From NCBI RefSeq assembly GCF_028464065.1, contig NZ_CP116808.1, positions 2,311,501 through 2,375,500 on the forward strand: a DNA stretch of 64,000 nt. The letters run 5' to 3'. Numbering within the stretch: position 1 is the stretch's first letter; every line of letters starts with the position of its first letter. A model generated the notes under the pieces. It was not told the DNA's origin and searched no databases. It was given only the letters and a program-made list of their open reading frames with translations. The position numbers and the translations under genes are program-made. The stretch comes from Saprospira sp. CCB-QB6 (GTDB lineage Bacteria > Bacteroidota > Bacteroidia > Chitinophagales > Saprospiraceae). Below are positions 58,873 through 64,000 of this stretch, piece by piece.

Positions 58873-59268
58873 TCGATAGGATATAAATTTTACCCCTAGG
58901 GCCAAGGCCCTAGGCTCTAGAATCTGTCATCCCCTCCTGCGAGGGAATTTGTCTTTACCCCTGAGCTTTAACAGTTAAGCAAACAAGATCTTCAATAAAC
59001 TGCTTTCTCTTGCTCTTCAAACATAAGATTTAGGACCTAAGGAGCCAATACAGAAAATGTCGTCTGGACCTAATTGATCAATAGCGCTAAACAAAAAGCC
59101 CCCTCGAAGGAGGGGGCGACTATGACTATTAGCCTAGGGGCAAGCCCCTAGGGTAAAATGACAAGGGCTTAAATACAACCGCATCCAATATTTCGCTGCT
59201 AAGCGAGCCTAGCTGATTTGTAGTAGGGTCGGTCCAGAAAAAAAATATAGGGCAAATTAGATAGGGCC
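58873..59268. other. Hairpin-rich gene-free region
   Basis: No open frame of note. It holds several perfect palindromes: CCCTAGGGCCAAGGCCCTAGG at about 58903, CCTAGGGGCAAGCCCCTAGG at about 59134 and the orphan terminator at 59093-59117. Confidence 0.55.
59093..59117 (-). terminator. Orphan intrinsic terminator pointing left
   Basis: GCCCCCTC / GAGGGGGC stem with 4-nt loop, followed on the minus strand by five T. No minus-strand gene lies upstream of it before 63176. Confidence 0.65.
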
Positions 59269-59637
59269 AGAGCTAAATGTAAAGATGCAGACGCCTCTGG
59301 CCTGGGGCCGGAGCTAAATGTAACGATACAGACGCCTCTGGCTTGGGGCCGGAGCTAAATGTAACGATACAGATGCCTCTGGCTTGGGGCCAGAGCTAAA
59401 TGTATTGATGCAGACGCCTCTGGCTTGGGGCCGGAGCTAAATGTAACGATACAGACGCCTCTGGCTTGGGGCCAGAGCTAAATGTAACGATACAGATGCC
59501 TCTGGCCTGGGGCCGGAGTTAAATGTAATGATGCAGACGCCTCTGGCCTGGGGCCAGAGCTAAATGTAAGGATACAGACGCCTCTGGGGAATCCCCGGAG
59601 CTAAATGTAATGATACAGACGCCTCTGGGGAATCCCC
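59269..59637. repeat. 41-bp tandem array, nine units
   Basis: Nine head-to-tail 41-bp units of the form RGAGYTAAATGTAAYGATRC-AGAYGCCTCTGG-CYTGGGGCC, then a decayed tenth. 41 is not a multiple of 3 and no frame stays open. Each junction forms a hairpin CTCTGGC-C-TGG-GGCCAGAG (8 bp). In units 8 and 9 both arms changed to CTCTGGGG-AAT-CCCCGGAG. Confidence 0.92.
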
Positions 59638-59796
59638 CAGCGTTAAAGCTCAACATACTACAGGCTTATTATTATTCATTTATTTCTCAATGGGGAATAC
59701 AAAATTTTAAAGAGCGGCCCTTTGAGTTAGACTGACTTTAGTAGAAAGTTGTATTTTTAGGCAGTTCCAGCTCGGTCAGAGCGTTTTGGTCCAAAA
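59638..59796. other. AT-rich gap after the array
   Basis: No gene, repeat or clear promoter found in about 160 bp. Confidence 0.4.
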
Positions 59797-59946
59797 GGGC
59801 GCGAAGCGCCCGCGGCTGAGGGATGGACAGCAGGGCCGCCGCAGGCGGCAGACCTAGCAAAAAAGCGCGGAGCGCTTTTTTGCGCAGGGCCGAGCGAATA
59901 GCGAGCTGCGAAACAGCCCGACCCGCCCGCAGGGCGGGGCAGCCCC
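59797..59946 (-). repeat. GC-rich palindromic element, copy 24 (subtype II)
   Basis: Arm GGGGCTGCCCCGCCCTGC with GGGCGGGTCGGGCTG; central stem expanded to GCAAAAAAGCGC / GCGCTTTTTTGC; second stem GCCGCCTGCGGCGGC; tail CCATCCCTCAGCC and GGGCGCTTCGCGCCC. 30 bp before the FtsX-like gene. Confidence 0.87.
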
Positions 59947-59976
59947 AAAAGCAAACATCAAAAAACATCCTTTTCC

Positions 59977-61638
59977 TTGAATGTAGCTATATTTATCGCC
60001 CGCCGATTAGGTTTAGGGGCGGGTCCCTCTTTTTCAAAGACCATCATGCGCATTGCCATTTTGGCCATAGCCCTTTCGGTCACGGTTATGATTTTGGCCA
60101 CCGCCATTGTGCGGGGCTTCAAAACCAGTATTTCGGAAAAAGTCTTTGGCTTTTGGGGGCATATTCATATTACGACTAGTAGCTCGCCCTCTAGCTATGC
60201 TTTTGAGGCCCAGCCGATGGATAAACAGCAGATTTATTATCCCGATTTGGGGCAGCAGGGGCCTATTTACTTTATTGAGCAAGGGACCGATAGCTGGGGG
60301 AACCCCCAAGAAGAGGAGCGGCAAACCAAAGCGGGCTTGCGACATATACAGGCCTTTGCACAGAAAGAAGGGATCATCAAAACAGAGGAGCAAATTGAGG
60401 GAATCATTTTGCGTGGGGTAGGAGAGGACTACGATTGGGGCTTTTTGAAAAACTACCTTTTAGAAGGGGAGTTGTTGGACCCCAAAAGTGAGGGAAATGC
60501 CAACCATATCCTCATCTCTGAGGTAACTGCTAGGCGACTTAGCCTTAAAGTCGGCGATGATTTTCGGATTTATTTTGTGCAAAATGGGAGCTCGCAGGCG
60601 CGCAAGTATAACATCAAGGGCATATTTAAGACAGGTTTAGAAGAATATGACCGTCGTTTTGCCTTGGTCGATCTGCGTCAAATCCAGAAGCTCAACAATT
60701 GGCGGCCTTATCGGAATTATGGGCCAGATTTAGAGCTACATGAAGAAAATGTATACCTCAAAGGCGTGACTGCCGCCAGCTTTGAAGAGAGTCGAGTGGC
60801 GGTGCAAAACTACCTCAAAGCGGGCCAAATTCCAGACTTCTCAGACAGCAGTAGCCAGGCGGTGGTTGTTTCCTCGGTTTTGGCGGGAGCTAGAGGTTGG
60901 TCCCTGGGCGATACCATTAGCCTACAATATCTTGATTTTGGCGAGCAGAAATATGTCTATCGCTTTATCATTGCCGCGATCTATCAGGCTCCAGCCAATT
61001 TGCGTTGGGAGAAAACAATTTTTGTCCCTTGGCAGGCATTGCAATCGCCGAATGATTTGCTCAGTGAGCAGATTTCGGGTTTTGAGGTCTTTGTGGAGGA
61101 TATTGATGATCTAGATGCTTTTGGGGAGTACATCAATTATAACACTTTGATGGGCAAAGATCAGTTTGCCAATACGATTAAGGAGGTCGAGCCCAATATT
61201 TTTGATTGGTTGAATTTAACCGATATGAATGAGCGCATCATCATTTTGCTCATGATCTTGGTCTCTATTATCAATATGACCACCTCCTTGATGATCCTTA
61301 TTTTGGAGCGGACCAATATGATTGGCGTGCTCAAGGCCTTGGGGGCCACTAACTGGAGCATTCGGCAATTGTTCTTATATAAGGCGGGGCAAATCATCAT
61401 TTATGGTTTGTTTTGGGGCAACCTCTTGGGGCTTGGCCTGTGTTGTTTGCAACAAACCTTTGGTTTGATTCGCTTGCCCGAAGACCTCTATTATGTATCG
61501 GTAGCTCCTGTACAATTGGAATTTTGGCCCATCTTTCTGCTAAATTTAGGGACATTGTTGCTTACCTTATTGGTCTTGATTATTCCCTCTTGGTTGGTGG
61601 CCAGTATTGCCCCCCTCAAGGCCATTCGCTTTAAATAG
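59977..61638 (+). CDS. FtsX/LolE-type ABC transporter permease
   Basis: 553 residues from a TTG start; the conserved N-terminal NVAIFIARRL and absence of any in-frame ATG before the first helix support it. Helix 1 at about 25-48 (IMRIAILAIALSVTVMILAT), a MacB_PCD-like periplasmic domain (about 55-400) and three C-terminal helices in an FtsX domain (LTDMNERIIILLMILVSIIN and on). It probably extracts or releases lipoproteins at the inner membrane (LolC/E-like); the ATPase is not here. The next gene follows 21 bp later. Confidence 0.88.
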   Translation: MNVAIFIARRLGLGAGPSFSKTIMRIAILAIALSVTVMILATAIVRGFKTSISEKVFGFWGHIHITTSSSPSSYAFEAQPMDKQQIYYPDLGQQGPIYFIEQGTDSWGNPQEEERQTKAGLRHIQAFAQKEGIIKTEEQIEGIILRGVGEDYDWGFLKNYLLEGELLDPKSEGNANHILISEVTARRLSLKVGDDFRIYFVQNGSSQARKYNIKGIFKTGLEEYDRRFALVDLRQIQKLNNWRPYRNYGPDLELHEENVYLKGVTAASFEESRVAVQNYLKAGQIPDFSDSSSQAVVVSSVLAGARGWSLGDTISLQYLDFGEQKYVYRFIIAAIYQAPANLRWEKTIFVPWQALQSPNDLLSEQISGFEVFVEDIDDLDAFGEYINYNTLMGKDQFANTIKEVEPNIFDWLNLTDMNERIIILLMILVSIINMTTSLMILILERTNMIGVLKALGATNWSIRQLFLYKAGQIIIYGLFWGNLLGLGLCCLQQTFGLIRLPEDLYYVSVAPVQLEFWPIFLLNLGTLLLTLLVLIIPSWLVASIAPLKAIRFK

Positions 61639-61659
61639 CGCCCAAAAAACAGATGACTT

Positions 61660-63015
61660 ATGCGAAAACTACTGCTGCTTTTGTTGGCCTTTTTGGCCAG
61701 CATCTTTCTCCTGATCCTATTGTTTAATACCCTGAGCTGGCGTTCTATGCAAGCTTATCCGCCAGCGCCCGAGAAGGCTTCCTTTTCGGTTAAAAAGGGG
61801 GCCAAACGCCTGCGTTTAGCCATTAAACGCCCATCGCCTAAGCAGCAGCAGTTAGATAGTTTGAGTTGGGAAGGTTTTTTGCGCCGTTATTACCCGAGTT
61901 TGGTCCAACACCCCAATACAGAGCTTATTGTTTTGGGCGAAAACCTTACGCTTTTGCATTGGAAGGGGCGCGACCTGCGCCTACTGCCCTTTTTGGCGGT
62001 CACTTACATTCAGTTCAAAGAGCCAGAGCTAGATAATTTGCCGGCTTGGACCCATGGCCCTTATTCTGGCGAGCAGCAAGATGCTTTTGTCTGGGGATTG
62101 GGGAGTCAAAGAGGCATGGCCAACGCCATTGCCTTTTTAGAGGTCTTTCAGCAGAAGCTAGCCAAAAATAGCTGGCCCGAACGCAGCTTTTATTTGCTGA
62201 TGGGCCCAAAAGATCGGGCTTCTGCCGATCGGGCGGCCCGCTACTTCAAGCGCAAAAACCTTCGTTTTGAGTTGGCTTTGGGACCAGAATCAGATATTTA
62301 TACTGAAAACGAGCTGGGCCTAACTGCGCCCATTGCCGCCCTTGCTATTGGGGAAGTCCAGACCCTAGAAACCAAAATTTGGCAGCAGGAAGAGGACCAA
62401 TTAAAGGCCGCCTTAAATTACCTAGAGGAACAAACATATAGTTGGAGTCAAGAACAAGCTGCCTATCAGGCGATTTATCCCTATTTGGGGCCAGAGCTGC
62501 CTTTCTTCAAGCGTTTTCTTTGGGCCAACCGCAGCTATTTAGGCGATTGGAGCAATAGTAGTTTGGGCCAAGCGCCCATTTTGGCCGCCTGGAAAAACAC
62601 GCCCTTGATTAAGGAGGAAAAAGAGGGGTATTTGCGCTTGGAACAAGCCTTGGCACCCCATTATACGGCTCAAAGTTTTACTGAACTAGCGACTTATGCC
62701 GACTCTATTCAGCAAAAAAGCTGGGGAGACAGCTTATTGAGCCCTAGCGAGGGTTTTGCCTATGAGCTGCTACAAACACATATCCGCCAGATTTTTCCAG
62801 AGACCCTTGTCTTACCCACTGTTCTGCCCAAAACGACCTGCTATCGGGCTGCTTTACAGCCTTATTGCCAGCAATATTATCATTTTTCGCCTTGGCGTTT
62901 CGATGCTGTAGAGCGTTTGCGTTTAGAACAGCGAGAGGATGAGCGTTTGGGGCTAGACAATTTTGCTAGGGGCCTTCAGTTCTACGAACAATTACTCGAA
63001 AGTCTGTTATTTTAA
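61660..63015 (+). CDS. M20-peptidase-fold protein lacking metal ligands
   Basis: 451 residues. N-terminal membrane anchor 4-26. The sequence follows the PM20D1/carboxypeptidase-S layout: RLRLAIKRPS, FLRRYYPSL, LTLLHWKGRDLRLLPFLAVTYIQF (where active members have a HxD), WTHGPYSG, FVWGLGSQRGMANAIAFLEV (active: WGRGxxDDK), FYLLMGPKDRASADRAARYF (active: HDEE) and a late DNFARGLQFYEQLLESL. None of the usual His, Asp or Glu zinc ligands is visible, so it looks like a pseudoenzyme. Likely operon with the FtsX-like permease. Confidence 0.7.
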   Translation: MRKLLLLLLAFLASIFLLILLFNTLSWRSMQAYPPAPEKASFSVKKGAKRLRLAIKRPSPKQQQLDSLSWEGFLRRYYPSLVQHPNTELIVLGENLTLLHWKGRDLRLLPFLAVTYIQFKEPELDNLPAWTHGPYSGEQQDAFVWGLGSQRGMANAIAFLEVFQQKLAKNSWPERSFYLLMGPKDRASADRAARYFKRKNLRFELALGPESDIYTENELGLTAPIAALAIGEVQTLETKIWQQEEDQLKAALNYLEEQTYSWSQEQAAYQAIYPYLGPELPFFKRFLWANRSYLGDWSNSSLGQAPILAAWKNTPLIKEEKEGYLRLEQALAPHYTAQSFTELATYADSIQQKSWGDSLLSPSEGFAYELLQTHIRQIFPETLVLPTVLPKTTCYRAALQPYCQQYYHFSPWRFDAVERLRLEQREDERLGLDNFARGLQFYEQLLESLLF

Positions 63016-63023
63016 TAGGGATT

Positions 63024-63160
63024 TGGGGCCCGCGGCCGGCTAGGCTTTGCCTAGCTCGGCCGCCGCTATGCTCTGGGGCTCGCAGGTCTGCTCGGCCCTG
63101 CGTCGCCTGCGGCTCCTTGGTCTGGCGCTATGCGCCACCCCTCCGCAGCGCTGAGCCGAG
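63024..63160 (+). repeat. GC-rich palindromic element, copy 25 (subtype III)
   Basis: ATTTGGGGCCCGCGGCCGG starts 8 bp after a stop codon. Arm CTAGGCTTTGCCTAG then CGGCCGCCGCTATGCT, core GCTCGGCCCTGCG, imperfect stem GTCGCCTGCGGCTCC, stem GGCGCTATGCGCC, tail CAGCGCTGAGCC. Confidence 0.86.
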
Positions 63161-63175
63161 GGCCTTGGCTAAGAC

Positions 63176-63349
63176 TTAGGCCTTCATTTCTCTTTCGGCT
63201 TTTTCGGTTAGGGCCTGCCAATCCACCTGATGGCAATCGTTGCAGCCGCCTGCACAGCCTGCGGCATTTTTTTTGGGCCAAAAATGCCAAACTAAATAGC
63301 CCAGGGCCAAAAGGCCAATGCCCCAAACGATATAATCTTGTAATCCCAT
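63176..63349 (-). CDS. FeoB-associated Cys-rich membrane protein
   Basis: 57 residues. One membrane helix at 6-24, then KKNAAGCAGGCNDCH with three Cys in a C-x3-C-x2-C pattern and a charged tail (KAEREMKA). It matches the small FeoB-associated family that usually follows feoB and helps ferrous iron uptake. No feoA or feoB is in the window. Start at ATG 63349. Confidence 0.8.
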   Translation of the reverse strand: MGLQDYIVWGIGLLALGYLVWHFWPKKNAAGCAGGCNDCHQVDWQALTEKAEREMKA

Positions 63350-63462
63350 CCTATAAATTTTTACGAAACCTTTAAAAAGAGAAAGCGAGTTGTAAAATCC
63401 TTGCTATCCTCTTAACTTAAAGGGTTTAAAACCGTTTAATGTTGACCTTAAAATCGCAAAAG

Positions 63463-64000
63463 ATGTTAAAATCCCTATTGAGTCTGCTCTGTATTGCCCT
63501 TCCTTTTGTGGGCCTTTGGGCGCAAGATGCCCCTCAAGATTTTATCGTAACAATTAGCTACGATACCCTTTATGGTAAGGTCATGGGTGGCCTAACCCCA
63601 GGCAAAAGCTCGGTGATGGTCAAGTTTAAGGCAGACAAAACGGGCGAAACCAAAACTTATAAGGCCAAAGATATTAAATCTTGGCATCCTGCAGGGGCCG
63701 ATTACTATTTTGAGTCTAAGGTCTATCATCCTAAGGGGCGGCATAAGCTGGATATGGGGTATGCGGTCTTTATGCGTCGTCTCAATCCCGGCAAGGTCAA
63801 GGTCAAGCTCTATGAATACTATAATATAGAGGGTTCTGTAGGCTACACCCAAACCTATTTAGAACGCAAAGGAAGCATGGAAGAGGTGATTTTCCGCCGT
63901 TTCCGCAAGCAACTGGCCGCCTATTTGGCCGATCAGCCAGAAATTGTGGCCAAAATAGAGCAAAAGGAATACAAAAAGCGAGACCTTGAGCGCCTCATTG
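63463..64000 (+). CDS. Secreted protein of unknown function, 3' end beyond window
   Basis: 179 codons visible, likely start ATG 63463 (another in-frame ATG at 63439 would lengthen the N-region). Signal peptide about 1-21 (LLSLLCIALPFVGLWAQ). The rest (FIVTISYDTLYGKVMGG, KYKAKDIKSWHPAG-like) is beta-rich; similar short motifs occur in Bacteroidota secreted proteins of unknown function. Truncated at 64000. Confidence 0.7.
   Translation, partial: MLKSLLSLLCIALPFVGLWAQDAPQDFIVTISYDTLYGKVMGGLTPGKSSVMVKFKADKTGETKTYKAKDIKSWHPAGADYYFESKVYHPKGRHKLDMGYAVFMRRLNPGKVKVKLYEYYNIEGSVGYTQTYLERKGSMEEVIFRRFRKQLAAYLADQPEIVAKIEQKEYKKRDLERLI

Noticed and set aside
59269-59637. CRISPR array.
   Set aside because: Units are contiguous 41-bp copies without unique spacers and no cas genes are present.
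59738-59968. Open frames across the GC-rich elements that encode similar peptides (for example around 17361-17633, 42375-42575 and 59757-59954).
   Set aside because: The elements lack stop codons in several frames because of their GC content. Variable stems change length by non-multiples of three, frames differ between copies and there are no consistent starts. They are not genes.
267-63160. Integron attC sites, because the elements sit at 3' ends of genes and fold into hairpins.
   Set aside because: No RYYYAAC/GTTRRRY core pairs, no integrase, genes are housekeeping and lie on both strands, and copies also occur upstream of genes.
267-63160. Classical insertion sequence remnants.
   Set aside because: No transposase fragment, no constant terminal inverted repeats around each copy and no obvious target-site duplication.

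Overview
The window looks like chromosomal DNA of a Bacteroidota bacterium, probably a Saprospiraceae relative; my best guess is Saprospira, from gene style rather than any search. Support comes from several secreted proteins ending in type IX secretion (T9SS) sorting domains, the Bacteroidota-specific DUF4295 and PUR-like DUF3276 proteins, a SusC-style TonB receptor with a carboxypeptidase-like N-domain, an ECF sigma/FecR pair, and promoters of the Bacteroidota form TTG-N19-TAnnTTTG. Most genes are core or envelope genes. I see no phage, transposase, plasmid or CRISPR gene.

Layout. 1-4.0 kb: two envelope genes on the minus strand. 4.3-7.7 kb: MBL hydrolase, thiL and hisS. 7.7-13.3 kb: two T9SS cargo proteins, one a large metalloprotease. 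13.8-22 kb: a methyltransferase, an LRR/DUF4240 pair, PAP2 phosphatase, LptF/G-like permease and yidC. 22.5-30.4 kb: T9SS cargo, a TonB receptor and a secreted dioxygenase-like protein. 30.5-38.5 kb: methyltransferase, thioredoxin-SPOR, hutI, YceI, barrel proteins, sterol-desaturase-like protein, ferredoxin and peroxiredoxin. 38.5-41.8 kb: ECF sigma, FecR anti-sigma and an STN/surface-repeat protein, a self-contained signalling cassette. 42.6-44.1 kb: a subtilase. 44.3-47.3 kb: tRNA-Arg, rpmB-rpmG-DUF4295-ftsY and a BASS transporter. 47.3-51.3 kb: alpha carbonic anhydrase, lspA, SRPBCC protein, maf and a second ECF sigma. 51.7-58.4 kb: uvrA, the PUR-like protein, marR with an odd membrane-tethered HTH protein, a CI/LexA-like repressor, a lipase and an SCP2 protein. 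58.4-60 kb: 1.5 kb without genes, rich in repeats. 60-64 kb: an FtsX permease, an M20-fold pseudo-peptidase, a FeoB-associated small protein and a truncated gene.

The most striking content is non-coding. At least 25 copies of a GC-rich element of about 115-250 bp fill most of the larger intergenic gaps, about one per 2.5 kb and roughly 6% of the window. Every copy has a constant word set (TTTTGGGGC edge, GCTCGGCCCT core, GGTCTG spacer) separating short stem-loops. The stem sequences differ from copy to copy while both arms stay complementary, as expected if structure is kept. Copies fall into four subtypes whose left and right ends go together. They carry nested three-hairpin modules in some cases and are often paired face to face. 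A separate 41-bp tandem array (nine copies, 59269-59637) also holds a hairpin whose two arms changed together in the last two units. I know of no named family matching these; novelty would need a database search.
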